A stretch of 64,000 nucleotides of DNA from Millisia brevis NBRC 105863 (GCF_001552615.1 NZ_BCRN01000015.1:62001-126000), one strand, 5' to 3'; shown: positions 27,172 to 36,063, counted from the stretch's first letter. Program-made: numbers and translations. Notes: a model not told the origin generated them from the letters alone.

Positions 27172-28553
27172 AGCGCCTGCTCGCGGCGGTGGCCGCCACC
27201 GCGGCGGTCGCGATGATCCCGCCCGCGATCGTCGCCGCCCCGGCCGGGGCTCAACCGACCTCCGACGACGCCCCGGTCGCCGACGGCGGCGCGGTGGCCA
27301 ACCCGGTCCCCCTCGCGACGCCGCCGCTCGGCGCGATCTTCAGCGGCTTCGTGATCACAACCTTCCACGAGGGCCGGGTCGCGACGATCGACGAGATCAT
27401 CGCCGGGCTCAACCCCGCCGGCGACCCGTTCTACGACGAACCCGCCCTCACCGGCGCCGAGGCTCCCGGCACGGTCCTGCGCAGCGAGCGGGTCCAGGTG
27501 TTGTACAGCGGTTTTCGCCCCGCGAACGTCGAGGCCTATCGGCTGATGTACGTCACCCGCGGCGTCGACGACTCCCCGACGATCAGCACCGGCATCCTGA
27601 TGATCCCGCAGGACGGACGCTCCAACGCCGACCGTTCCCTGGTCGCGTACCAGGCGGCCAACGACAGCCTGGGCGCCTTCTGCCATCCGACGTCCTATTG
27701 GACGGGCGCCGATCCGATGGACGCCGGATCGTGGTCGGCCCTCAGCCCGCTCGCGTTGATGTTCAACGCCGGCCATGCGGTGATGATGAGCGATGTCGGC
27801 AACAACGGCAGCCCGAAACCGCACGGCGTCTTCGCCGGTCAATTCGCCGGCAAGGCGATGCTCGACGGGGCCCGCGCGGCGCTCGCGCTCGAACCGGCCG
27901 GGTTGAATCCGCGAACCCCGGTCGGCCTATTCGGTATCGCCGGCGGCGGGGTCGGCGCCGGGTTCGCCGCCCAGCTCCAGCCGGACTATGCGCCGGAGCT
28001 CGATGTGCGCGGCGCCGTACTGGAAGGCATGGTGGTCGACCAGCGTTCGTTCATGCGGGTCGCGGACGGCTCGATCGGCTCCGGCTTCGCCTTCGCCAAT
28101 CTGTTGGGTCTCGAGCCCTGGTACCCCGAGATGCGGATCGACGACAAGCTCACCCCGACCGGCCGAGCGATCGCCGACGTGTACCGCACCCAATGCCAGG
28201 TCCCCGCGTACTTCGCGATGCCCTTCGTCCCCTTGCGTCTGTTGTTCGCCGACGGGGCGAATCCAGCCGATATCCCGGACTTTCAGGCCGCCTATGCCGA
28301 CAACCTGCTCGGCCGAACGGCGCCGCGGGCCGAGGTGCTGATCTCCTCGTGTGGAGCGGATGATTCGCCGATGTCGCTGGTGCCGGCGCAGGATTCGCGC
28401 GATCTGGCCACCCGATGGGAGGCCGGCGGTACCCCGGTGACCTACGCCCCCTCGGACTGCTCGACCGAACGGATGCTCACCAACCTCTACGGGTGGGGCA
28501 CCGACCTGTTCGGCGCGCAGACCGTCGACTGGCTCAATCAGCGGCTGGTCTGA
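27168..28553 (+). CDS. LIP-family secreted lipase homologue without catalytic serine
   Basis: A 461-residue secreted protein (signal peptide residues 1-28, cleavage near AGAQP) of the secretory lipase family common in mycolic-acid bacteria. The fold blocks are present: QAANDSLGAFCHPTSYWTG, MMSDVGNNG, GKAMLDGARAALALEPAGL, QPDYAPELDVRGAVLEG. But the nucleophile elbow, normally GYSQGG, reads GIAGGG, with Ala258 where Ser is expected. The usual C-terminal histidine region (YAPSDCSTERML) also lacks His. It is therefore probably not a hydrolase; binding of lipids or a structural role is possible. Start is the coupled GTG at 27168. Its 3' end overlaps the convergent gene by 20 nt. Confidence 0.85.
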   Translation: MKRLLAAVAATAAVAMIPPAIVAAPAGAQPTSDDAPVADGGAVANPVPLATPPLGAIFSGFVITTFHEGRVATIDEIIAGLNPAGDPFYDEPALTGAEAPGTVLRSERVQVLYSGFRPANVEAYRLMYVTRGVDDSPTISTGILMIPQDGRSNADRSLVAYQAANDSLGAFCHPTSYWTGADPMDAGSWSALSPLALMFNAGHAVMMSDVGNNGSPKPHGVFAGQFAGKAMLDGARAALALEPAGLNPRTPVGLFGIAGGGVGAGFAAQLQPDYAPELDVRGAVLEGMVVDQRSFMRVADGSIGSGFAFANLLGLEPWYPEMRIDDKLTPTGRAIADVYRTQCQVPAYFAMPFVPLRLLFADGANPADIPDFQAAYADNLLGRTAPRAEVLISSCGADDSPMSLVPAQDSRDLATRWEAGGTPVTYAPSDCSTERMLTNLYGWGTDLFGAQTVDWLNQRLV

Positions 28554-29406
28554 CCACCTCCGGGTGCGCGGCGATCCACCGACGCGCCTGCTTGGCGGCC
28601 CGACCGAGCGCGAGCCGCTCGCCGATATAGGTCGCCGGCGCCCCGATCACCGGAAAGTTGCTGACGAAGCGGAAGAATCCGTTCGGCAGGGGGCGATGGC
28701 CGAGCTCGTCGTCGAGCGAACGCAACTTCTGCCCGGTCCGCCACAGGGTGCGCAGCAGCGATCGCGATCGCTTCTCCGGATCCGCCGCACCGGTTGCCGT
28801 CACACCGGTGCCGGGGGCCGGATCGTCGTGCGCGACCGCATCGGCGGGATCGATCGCGGCGGTGTCTGTCGCGGCCGTGTCGGCGGCGTCGATCGCGACG
28901 GTGTCACCGGCGGTTGCCGCGTCGATCGGTCGGTCGAAGAGCAACTCCGAGAGCATCCGCACCTGGGCGGCCCGATCGGTGACCCCGAGCTCCCGCGAGA
29001 CCGCCACCAGCACCATCGCCTGGTTGGCCAAGCCGAGGACCTCGGTCAGCGGCAGCCGCCGTGCCCAGATCCCGAAGATGCCGGGGAAGGCGACCGCCAC
29101 CGTATTGAGCGCGCCGATCCGGCTGACCCACCAGGACGCCCGCTTGTCGATCGACAACCTGCTCCAGCCCTTGGTGCCGGGCAGCTCGATCAGGTCGAGT
29201 ACCTTCCCGAACGCCTTCTGGAGGGCGGTGGCCACGGCGCGCAGTCGGGATCGGTCGGCGCCCTCGGCGGAAGCGGGTACCGGAAATGTACTGCCCTTGA
29301 ATCCGAAGGGGTCGCGCAACGCGATCGTGTCGAGGACCGGGTTGATCCCGGCCACCGCCCGATCGAGGACGGCCACGATGGTCGAATCGGCAATGCGTTC
29401 GCTCAT
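28534..29406 (-). CDS. Conserved hypothetical protein, 290 residues
   Basis: No family recognised. The first 150 residues are well-structured, with a possible amphipathic or weak membrane segment (IGALNTVAVAFPGIFGIW, about residues 98-115) and another at LGLANQAMVLVAVS. Residues 165-215 are a low-complexity Asp/Ala/Thr repeat-like linker (DAADTAATDTAAIDPADAV). The last 70 residues are basic (SLLRTLWRTGQKLRSLDDELGHRPLPNGFFRFVSNFPVIGAPATYIGERLALG). ATG 29406 is the only sensible start. It converges on and overlaps the lipase homologue by 20 nt. Confidence 0.75.
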   Translation of the reverse strand: MSERIADSTIVAVLDRAVAGINPVLDTIALRDPFGFKGSTFPVPASAEGADRSRLRAVATALQKAFGKVLDLIELPGTKGWSRLSIDKRASWWVSRIGALNTVAVAFPGIFGIWARRLPLTEVLGLANQAMVLVAVSRELGVTDRAAQVRMLSELLFDRPIDAATAGDTVAIDAADTAATDTAAIDPADAVAHDDPAPGTGVTATGAADPEKRSRSLLRTLWRTGQKLRSLDDELGHRPLPNGFFRFVSNFPVIGAPATYIGERLALGRAAKQARRWIAAHPEVVRPAAD

Positions 29407-29521
29407 TGGACCACCCTGTCACAGCGCGCGCCCCGATACGCCGAGCCCTCCCGGTCCGGTCGGCCGTTGCGTGACGCCCCCTTCCATCGTCGAGTTGAGT
29501 TGCGGATACGCGTGGGCCGGC

Positions 29522-29533
29522 TACCTTTGCAGG
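29522..29533 (+). promoter_or_regulatory. -10 box of a likely leaderless promoter for the HAD gene
   Basis: TACCTT (TAnnnT pattern) ends 6 nt before the ATG at 29534, placing the predicted transcription start on the A of the start codon. No -35 or ribosome-binding site was evident. Confidence 0.4.
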
Positions 29534-30349
29534 ATGGCGATCAGCGGGGTGCTTCTGGACATCGACGGCGTGTTGGTGACCTCGTGGCGCCCGATCGCGG
29601 GAGCCGCGACGGCGCTGCGAGTTCTGGGCGACAGCGGAATCCCGCGATCGTTCCTGACCAATACGACCTCGCGTACCCGCCGGCAGATCGCCGGGCAGCT
29701 GACCGAACTCGGGATGCCGGTGCAGACCGAGGAGGTGGTCACCGCGGCGTCGCTCGCCGCCGACTACATCCGCGAGACCTACCCTGGCGCGCGGTGTTTC
29801 CTGGTCAACAGCGGCTGGATCATCGAGGACATGCCGGGTCTCGACCTGGTGGACCCGAGCTACTACAGCGGTACCTCCACCCCGGAGAAGCCGGATGTGG
29901 TGCTGCTCGGCGGCGCCGGACCCGACTTCACCCACCTGGTGCTCAGTTGGGTCTACGACTGGATGGACCAGGGCGTTCCGGTGGTCGCGATGCACCGCAG
30001 CACCACCTGGGCGACCAAGGACGGTCTGCGCATCGACACCGGCATGTACCTGCTCGGCATGGAGCAGACCTCGGGCCGCACCGCGACGGCCGTCGGCAAG
30101 CCCGCGCCGACCGGATTTCTGGTCGCGGCGGGCAAACTCGGCCTCGACCCGGGCGAGATGTGGATGGTCGGCGACGACCTGCACGGTGACGTGCTGGCGG
30201 CGCAGGGCGTCGGCATGACCGGCGTCCTGGTGCGGACCGGCAAGTTCCGGCCCGAGGCGTTCGAACGGTGGTCGGAGGATTCCGCGGCCGCACAGCCCGA
30301 TCACGTGATCGACTCGATCGCCGACCTGCCGGCGGCGCTCGGGCTCTAA
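29534..30349 (+). CDS. HAD-superfamily hydrolase, NagD/IIA type
   Basis: A 271-residue phosphatase of HAD class IIA. Motif I LLDIDGVLV has the nucleophile Asp9 and acid/base Asp11; motif II is FLTNTTSRT; motif III/IV are GKPAPTGF and MVGDDLHGDVLAAQG. The type IIA cap and length resemble NagD and the mammalian LHPP/HDHD2 group; substrate unknown. A -10-like TACCTT (29522-29527) lies 6 nt before the ATG with no ribosome-binding site, which suggests a leaderless transcript. Confidence 0.88.
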   Translation: MAISGVLLDIDGVLVTSWRPIAGAATALRVLGDSGIPRSFLTNTTSRTRRQIAGQLTELGMPVQTEEVVTAASLAADYIRETYPGARCFLVNSGWIIEDMPGLDLVDPSYYSGTSTPEKPDVVLLGGAGPDFTHLVLSWVYDWMDQGVPVVAMHRSTTWATKDGLRIDTGMYLLGMEQTSGRTATAVGKPAPTGFLVAAGKLGLDPGEMWMVGDDLHGDVLAAQGVGMTGVLVRTGKFRPEAFERWSEDSAAAQPDHVIDSIADLPAALGL

Positions 30350-30390
30350 GCCCGCGCGCCTATCGAATCCCGCGCCTTCGGATCCGGCGC

Positions 30391-30810
30391 CTATCGGCCG
30401 CCGAGGCGCAGCGCGGTGCGGATCATCGGCCACTGCAGCGGCAACCGGGCGACCGTGCCGACAAAGGCCGCCCGCCATCCCGCGGTGCCGGTGCGCGCCG
30501 CCCGCTTGCCGATGTCCGCGCTCATCTGGATATTGGCCGGGAAGATCGCCACGAGCAGCCCGGCGCTCGCCAGTCCCGCGACCGTGCGGGTGCGCGGGTA
30601 CAGCAGGCCCGCCGCGCAGGCCAATTCGGCCACCCCGGAGGCGTACACCAGCGTGCGATGCGCGGGCAACGCCGACGGGATGATCCACTCGAAGACCTGC
30701 GGGCGCACCAGGTGCAGGACCCCGGACGTCGCGAAGACTCCGGCGAGCCCGGCACCGTCCTTCCCGAGGGCGGGGACGGAATCCGACGTGGTGACGAAGG
30801 CTGGGGTCAT
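30391..30810 (-). CDS. DoxX-like small membrane protein
   Basis: A 139-residue protein with four hydrophobic helices and the DoxX-like pattern (AGVFATSGVLHLVRP, VYASGVAELACAAGLLYPRTRTVAGLASAGLLVAIFPANIQM). The function of such proteins is poorly known; some act in redox or quinone-linked membrane complexes. The ATG at 30810 is supported by GGAAGG upstream; a longer reading to 30933 has no supporting site and no conserved sequence. Convergent with the HAD gene, with 41 nt between stops. Confidence 0.82.
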   Translation of the reverse strand: MTPAFVTTSDSVPALGKDGAGLAGVFATSGVLHLVRPQVFEWIIPSALPAHRTLVYASGVAELACAAGLLYPRTRTVAGLASAGLLVAIFPANIQMSADIGKRAARTGTAGWRAAFVGTVARLPLQWPMIRTALRLGGR

Positions 30811-30968
30811 CGATGGCCCTTCCGGTGACGGGTACGGCTCGGTCGCCGTCCCGGGTAGGACGATTGTGCCCCCGGCGCCCGCCGACCCGACACCCGCCAT
30901 CGATCGATGGGGTCCGATACCGGGACAACCCACCCGAAGTGGACAACGATGACTCTAGAGTTGGCTGG

Positions 30969-32570
30969 ATGACCGGCACACCCACGCTTGCCCCGGGCAG
31001 CGAGTTCGCCGGATATCGCATCGAGCGACTGCTCGGTGCGGGCGGTATGGGCGCGGTCTACGCCGCCCACCATCCCCGGCTGCCCCGACTGGTGGCGCTC
31101 AAGCTGCTGCATCCGTCGTTCTCCTCGGATCCGGTGTTCCGCAGTCGATTCGAACGTGAAGCCGAGATGGCCGGCCGGCTGGACCATCCAAATATCGTCG
31201 CGATCCACGACCGCGGCCGCCAGGACGACCAGCTGTGGATCAGCATGCAGTACGTCGACGGGCACGACGCCGCCACGATCGTCAGCGACGGCCCCCTGGC
31301 CGGCGAGCGGGCTCTGCACATCGCCCGGGAGACCGCCGCGGCGCTCGACTACGCGCACGCCGAGGGCCTGCTGCACCGGGACGTCAAGCCGGCGAACATC
31401 CTGCTGCGGGCGCGCACCTCCCCGCCGCAGGTGCTGCTGACCGACTTCGGGATCGCCAAGGCCGGCAACGAGGTGTCGTCGCTGACCGAGACCGGCACCC
31501 TGCTCGCCACCCTGCACTACGCGGCGCCCGAGCAGCTCCACGCGGGCAACCTCGGCCCGTTCACCGACCAGTATGCGTTGGCCTGCACGCTATTTCATCT
31601 GCTGTCCGGACGGCCGCCGTACGACGGCAATGCACCGGGGGCGGTGATCACCGGCCATCTGATGTTCCCGGTGCCGCGGATCACCGAGCGGCGACCGGAT
31701 CTGCCGAAGGCCTTCGACGCGGTCTTCGAGCGGGCGATGAGCAAGGATCCCGAGTATCGCTTCCCGAGTTGCTCGGCGATGGTGGCCGCGGCGGCCGCAG
31801 CCCTGTCCGACCCGTCGCCATCCGATCCTCGGCATACGATGCGCGCCGAGCACTGGTCACCGCCGCCGGCAGCCACCGTCCATGCCCCACCGTCGTTCGG
31901 CTCCGGACCGCCGTCCGGTCCACCGCTGCGATCCGGGCCGCACGCCGCCTCCGGACCGGCTGCTCCCCCGCCGGCCCGCCGCTCCCGCCTGCTGATCGCC
32001 GGGGCGGTCGTCGCCGCGATCGCGGCTGCCGGGTTCGGCGCATTCGCGCTGATCACACGCGATGCGGGCGGTTCCGATACGGCGAGCGGGGCCGTATCGG
32101 TCACCTCCGCACCGGTCACATCCGAGGTGGCGGTCGCCGATCCGGCGCCGGACGCGTGGGCGGCCGGGCGGGCGACGATCTCGATGTTCCCCGATCTGCT
32201 GCCCGCCGATCCGGACGCCCGCGGTTACCGGGACCTGCAGTGCGCATTCGCGACCAGGAATCCGGATTCCTCCTGGGAGTACGGCTTCACCTGCAGCGAT
32301 CCCGAGGGCATCGACCTGCAGGTGCTCACCCACGACAGCCCCGCCGCGGTCACCAACTACGTGGCCACCCTGCCGGAGGGCAACGAGCTGGCGCTGACCT
32401 CGCGCTACGGGGTCCCGATGACCGTTCGTCAGTACAACGGGTCCACCGGGCCCTGGATATCGGTGCAGTTCGGCACCGCACCCCAGTCCGCCGTCCTGTT
32501 CCAGGTGTTCTGGAACGGGCTACCGCACCAGGAGATCATCGACCAATGGTTGCTGACCGCACCGATGTGA
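30969..32570 (+). CDS. PknB-type Ser/Thr protein kinase, membrane-anchored
   Basis: A 533-residue receptor-like kinase. The kinase domain spans residues 15-280: glycine loop GAGGMG (23-28), ATP-binding Lys45, catalytic loop HRDVKPAN (136-143) and DFG (159-161). A Pro/Ser-rich juxtamembrane linker (285-335) leads to one transmembrane helix (340-363). The extracellular domain of about 170 residues has no PASTA repeats and no recognised sensor fold. A TAGAGT hexamer (30956-30961) just before the ATG and the lack of a ribosome-binding site suggest a leaderless mRNA. The next gene, a lipoprotein, overlaps it by 4 nt, so it may act with the sensor domain. Confidence 0.92.
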   Translation: MTGTPTLAPGSEFAGYRIERLLGAGGMGAVYAAHHPRLPRLVALKLLHPSFSSDPVFRSRFEREAEMAGRLDHPNIVAIHDRGRQDDQLWISMQYVDGHDAATIVSDGPLAGERALHIARETAAALDYAHAEGLLHRDVKPANILLRARTSPPQVLLTDFGIAKAGNEVSSLTETGTLLATLHYAAPEQLHAGNLGPFTDQYALACTLFHLLSGRPPYDGNAPGAVITGHLMFPVPRITERRPDLPKAFDAVFERAMSKDPEYRFPSCSAMVAAAAAALSDPSPSDPRHTMRAEHWSPPPAATVHAPPSFGSGPPSGPPLRSGPHAASGPAAPPPARRSRLLIAGAVVAAIAAAGFGAFALITRDAGGSDTASGAVSVTSAPVTSEVAVADPAPDAWAAGRATISMFPDLLPADPDARGYRDLQCAFATRNPDSSWEYGFTCSDPEGIDLQVLTHDSPAAVTNYVATLPEGNELALTSRYGVPMTVRQYNGSTGPWISVQFGTAPQSAVLFQVFWNGLPHQEIIDQWLLTAPM

Positions 32571-33760
32571 TCGGCCGACATCCCGCCGCGCGGGTGGCCG
32601 CTCTCGCCTTCGCCGCCCTGACCCTCGTCGCGTGTTCCGGCGGCACGGACACCACCGCCGCGGTGGACCTGCAGGCGCTGGATGTCGGCGGTTACAACGT
32701 GCAGCCGATCGATGTCGAAGCCAATCGCACGCCGACCGACGGGCGAATCCTCGAGGGCATTCGGATGGCGGGCGCGATCGTCTACCCCCACCTGCTCGAC
32801 GCCACGCTCACCCACGATTGGGGGTCGGAGGTGATCTCGACGCCGGCGACCGCCTCCGATGTCGCTGCGGTGTCGAACGTCAACATCCCGACCCTCGAAC
32901 GGCACGGCCTGGTCACCGGTTTCGACGTCACCGAGGGTGACGCCGCCTTCGGCACCGAGGGGGCCGCGGTCACCCGGGTCTTCCTGATGCGCTTCCCGGA
33001 CGCGGCGACGGCCACCGCCGCCGCGCTGGACCTGCAGCAGACCGACTTCGCCGTCAGCCCGGACAATCGGCCGCTGAGCATTCCGGGATATCCGGACGCC
33101 CATGCGCATTGGCGCCCGGGCATCCCGACGATGAGTGCGCTCTACGCGCGGGATCAGTTGGTGGTCAGCATCTTCGTTCAGCATCCGCAGCCCTTCGAGC
33201 AGCAGATGATCAATCGGGTCGCCGATGTACTCGACGCGCAGGTGCCGCTGATCGACGGCTTCGAACCGACCCCGGTCGACGCGATCGATCAACTGCCGCG
33301 CGACCCCGACGAGATCCTGCTCCGCACCCTGATTCAGGGTCCGGCGGACCAGACCGTGCCGATCTCGGGCACCGACTACGCCGCTTGGGCCGGGCCGGCG
33401 GTGATCCGGTTCCGGCCGGTCGCCAACCCCGAACTCGAGGCGGTCTGGGACGACGGCGGCGTCGACGCCGTCGGCTACTCCGCCCCGAATATGGTCTTCC
33501 GCTTCCGGGATGGCGATGCGGCCGAGGCGTTCGCCGATGCCTGGCAGAACAGTCACCGCGCGGGGGTCACCCCGATCGACGGACCGGCGGGGTTGGCGCA
33601 GGCGCGGTGCGCCGAACGGCCCGATACCGCGGATCAGCCGGGGGTGGCGCGCTGCTTCGTCACCAACGATCGGTACGGCGCCTTCCTGACCGACGGAAGC
33701 GCGGACCGGGCGCGGCAGATGGCCGCCGCCCAGTACGCGCTCCTCGAGAACAGCGAGTAA
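32567..33760 (+). CDS. Lipoprotein coupled to the kinase gene
   Basis: A 397-residue predicted lipoprotein: signal peptide with lipobox LTLVAC (Cys23) followed by SGGTDTT. The GTG at 32567 overlaps the kinase stop (GTGA); an in-frame ATG at 32546 would add seven residues inside the kinase gene and lengthen the n-region. The mature protein shows two similar-sized halves with a VGGYNVQPIDVEAN opening and repeated phrases such as FLMRFPDAATATAAA and FRFRDGDAAEAFADA, hinting at an internal duplication. Similar lipoproteins follow kinases in related actinobacteria, but I cannot assign a function; a sensing or ligand-presenting role for the kinase is only inference. Confidence 0.8.
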   Translation: MIGRHPAARVAALAFAALTLVACSGGTDTTAAVDLQALDVGGYNVQPIDVEANRTPTDGRILEGIRMAGAIVYPHLLDATLTHDWGSEVISTPATASDVAAVSNVNIPTLERHGLVTGFDVTEGDAAFGTEGAAVTRVFLMRFPDAATATAAALDLQQTDFAVSPDNRPLSIPGYPDAHAHWRPGIPTMSALYARDQLVVSIFVQHPQPFEQQMINRVADVLDAQVPLIDGFEPTPVDAIDQLPRDPDEILLRTLIQGPADQTVPISGTDYAAWAGPAVIRFRPVANPELEAVWDDGGVDAVGYSAPNMVFRFRDGDAAEAFADAWQNSHRAGVTPIDGPAGLAQARCAERPDTADQPGVARCFVTNDRYGAFLTDGSADRARQMAAAQYALLENSE

Positions 33761-33767
33761 CTGCTCA

Positions 33768-33790
33768 CCCCCGACCGGCTCGGTCGGGGG
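33768..33790. terminator. Hairpin between convergent lipoprotein and ComA-like genes
   Basis: 10-bp GC-rich stem (33768-33777 with 33781-33790) with a 3-nt loop, 8 nt after the lipoprotein stop and 12 nt beyond the ComA-like stop; probably serves both. Confidence 0.75.
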
Positions 33791-33801
33791 GTGTGGGTCG
33801 A

Positions 33802-34638
33802 TCAGGGGGCGGGGTTGATCACCCGTCCCCAGGTGGACTTGTTGCCCCAGATGTTCTGCCGCAGCCCCTCGAGCTGCAGGACCTGGGAGTGGTCGACGAA
33901 GAGGTTGACCTCGTTGCCGTAGTTCTTGATGTACCACTCGAAGACCGGGCCGTCGGCGGCCTCGAACATCACGTTCTCGAGTCCGACGCCGTTGATGATC
34001 GACGCGGCCGCACCGGTATTCCACTCGGTGACGTTCTCGGTGATGCCCTCGGACTCGATCATCACGATGTCGGCGCCGGCGTCGAGGCACTGGCGGGCCC
34101 GCGAGATCAGGTCGCCGACGTCCTTCTTCGACTCGGCGGCCAGCTCGGCCTCACCGGAATCGCCACCGGAACCGATCTGAATACCCAACTCGGGCTTGGC
34201 CTTCAGACCCGCCTTGGTGACCTTCTCGACCAGTCGCAGCAGGCCGGAGGTGTTGAGCATGATGAAGCCGGTCGAAATCTCGATCACGTCGAAGCCGACG
34301 TTCTTGGCCTCGGCGAGGTACTGGTCGACCGCGTCGTCCCCGTAGCGCAGGACCGTTTCGATCCAGCCGCCCGAGGAGACGTAGGCGTCGTTGTTGTGGG
34401 CGATATCGCTGAACGCCTTGACCTGCTCGGTCGGCAGGAGGGCGAAGGAGCCGCCGGCCCATTTGATTCCGTCGACCCAGTTGCCGGCGACGTCGAAGAC
34501 GTCCTGGAGGTGCCGGGTGCCGAAGGTGTTGTAGTAGGGCGCGCGGATCTCGGTGATGCCGAAGCTGCGCGGCTTGGCCGGCCGGTAGGCGCGGGGAACA
34601 AAGTTGAACGAAACATCATGCGGTACTGCGGTTGTCAT
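33802..34638 (-). CDS. Phosphosulfolactate synthase (ComA)-family protein
   Basis: A 278-residue TIM-barrel protein of the ComA family, which in archaea adds sulfite to phosphoenolpyruvate in coenzyme M synthesis and in plants includes HSA32. Characteristic segments are WVDGIKWAGGSFALLP, AYVSSGGWIETVL, VGFDVIEISTGFIML, ELGIQIGSGGDSG, and GADIVMIESEGITENV. No other coenzyme M gene is nearby, so the physiological substrate is uncertain. It has a strong AAGGAG site before ATG 34638 and lies 37 nt downstream of a PrpD-family gene in the same iron-box-controlled operon. Confidence 0.82.
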   Translation of the reverse strand: MTTAVPHDVSFNFVPRAYRPAKPRSFGITEIRAPYYNTFGTRHLQDVFDVAGNWVDGIKWAGGSFALLPTEQVKAFSDIAHNNDAYVSSGGWIETVLRYGDDAVDQYLAEAKNVGFDVIEISTGFIMLNTSGLLRLVEKVTKAGLKAKPELGIQIGSGGDSGEAELAAESKKDVGDLISRARQCLDAGADIVMIESEGITENVTEWNTGAAASIINGVGLENVMFEAADGPVFEWYIKNYGNEVNLFVDHSQVLQLEGLRQNIWGNKSTWGRVINPAP

Positions 34639-34675
34639 TCGATATCTCCTTTGATGTCGAGAGCGGTGAAAGTGA

Positions 34676-36052
34676 TCAGACCAGCGCGCCGGCGCCGACT
34701 CGGGCGAGCGCCGCGGTCAGGGTGGCGACGTCCTCGTTCTCGAGGTTGCGCACCAGACCGGCGATCTCGTCGCGGAGGACCTCGTCGGCGAATCGTTCGG
34801 TCAATGCGTCGAACTTGGCGCGCGCGGCCGTCCAGCCGATCGGGTCGTCGTGGAAGCCCTCGTAGCTGCTCTCGGTGACGTGGAAGGTCGTTCCGTCGAC
34901 GAGGGTGACCGTCAGGTCCGCCGGCATCTCGTCGGGGAATCGCGCCGAGAAGCTGTCGTCGGGGATGATCTCGACCTTGGCCATCAGCTCCTGCACGTCG
35001 TTGGCGACGATGCGCTCCGGGTCGTACTGGCGCGGGGTCAATTCCCCGTCGATCAGCGTGACCGCGACCATCCACGGCAGCGAGTGGTCGGCCTCCTCCT
35101 TGGTGCGGATGGTGCGCTTGTCACCCTCCTCACCCCCACCGATGATCGAGTAGGCGACATCGAAGGTCCGCAGCGTCACCTTGTCGATGGCGCGGGCGAG
35201 GAATCCGTCCTGGGAGCGGATGTCGAGCGCCGCGTCGAGCGCGGACTGCGAGTGGATCTCCGCGTTGTACTTCTTGACGATGCTGCGGGTGACGCGTTCG
35301 AGATCCTCGGCGGACCAGTCGATCTCGAAGGGGCCCGCGATCGAGTCCTTGAATCCCTTGTTGCCCTCGAAGACCTCCTCCGGCCCGGTGATGCCGCGCG
35401 AGGCGAGCAGCGCCGCGAAGGTGCCCTCCTTGGAGACCTGCGGATAGGCGAGGCCCTTCCAGTGGCTCAGATTGCCGGTGCGGGTGACGCGCAGCGCGTT
35501 GTTGGCGGTGCCGGAGATCGCGATAGCGTTGGCGATCTGGGATTCGTTGAGGCCCAGGGCCTTCGCCGCCGACGCGGCGGCCGCATAGGCGCCCTGCGTC
35601 GTGTGGTCGAAGCCCTTGGCACGCACCGGCGCGACATCCGACAGTCGGGAGTGCACCTGATAGGCGACCGCGAGGGCGGTCAGGAATTCGCGGCCGCTCG
35701 CGCCTACCGACTCGGCGGCGGCGAGCACGGCGCCGAGGTTGTCGGACGGGTGATTGGTCTCCCCCTTCGCCAGGTAGGAGTCCATGAAATCGAGATAGCG
35801 GCTCAGCGCGCTGTTGTAGAACGCGGCGCGGTCGGGTGAGGTCTTGCCGCCACCGATCAGGGTGGATGTGGGCGCTCCGCCGAGGTCGTCGGTGAGCTGT
35901 CGGATGGCGCGGATCGGTTCGGCGTCGAGAGCGCCGATCGCCACGCCGAGGGTGTCGAGAACGCGGATCTTGAGTTGGTCGAGCGCTTCGGGGCTGATCG
36001 TGTCGAATCGCGCGTTCGCCACGAATCGTGCGAGGTCCTGAACTTCGGTCAT
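34676..36052 (-). CDS. MmgE/PrpD-family protein (2-methylcitrate dehydratase-like)
   Basis: A 458-residue PrpD/MmgE-family enzyme. This family contains the iron-free 2-methylcitrate dehydratase, cis-aconitate decarboxylase and iminodisuccinate epimerase. Recognisable segments: LDTLGVAIGALDAEPI, SALSRYLDFMDSYLAKGETNHPSDNLGAVLAAAE, KGFDHTTQGAYAAAASAAKALGL, and NLSHWKGLAYPQVSKEGTFAALLASRG. The pairing with a ComA-like gene rather than prpB/prpC argues against a plain methylcitrate role. AGGAGGTAGT precedes ATG 36052. A near-consensus IdeR box overlaps the predicted promoter, so it should be induced under iron limitation. Confidence 0.85.
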   Translation of the reverse strand: MTEVQDLARFVANARFDTISPEALDQLKIRVLDTLGVAIGALDAEPIRAIRQLTDDLGGAPTSTLIGGGKTSPDRAAFYNSALSRYLDFMDSYLAKGETNHPSDNLGAVLAAAESVGASGREFLTALAVAYQVHSRLSDVAPVRAKGFDHTTQGAYAAAASAAKALGLNESQIANAIAISGTANNALRVTRTGNLSHWKGLAYPQVSKEGTFAALLASRGITGPEEVFEGNKGFKDSIAGPFEIDWSAEDLERVTRSIVKKYNAEIHSQSALDAALDIRSQDGFLARAIDKVTLRTFDVAYSIIGGGEEGDKRTIRTKEEADHSLPWMVAVTLIDGELTPRQYDPERIVANDVQELMAKVEIIPDDSFSARFPDEMPADLTVTLVDGTTFHVTESSYEGFHDDPIGWTAARAKFDALTERFADEVLRDEIAGLVRNLENEDVATLTAALARVGAGALV

Positions 36053-36063
36053 ACTACCTCCTG

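Noticed and set aside
25620-28553. 977-codon frame spanning the secreted protein and lipase-homologue genes
   Set aside because: Its first 510 codons are out of frame with the secreted protein; only the part after 27168 is real coding sequence.
33802-34638. ComA-like gene as evidence of coenzyme M biosynthesis
   Set aside because: No comB/comC-type or other coenzyme M genes are nearby; family membership alone does not show the pathway.
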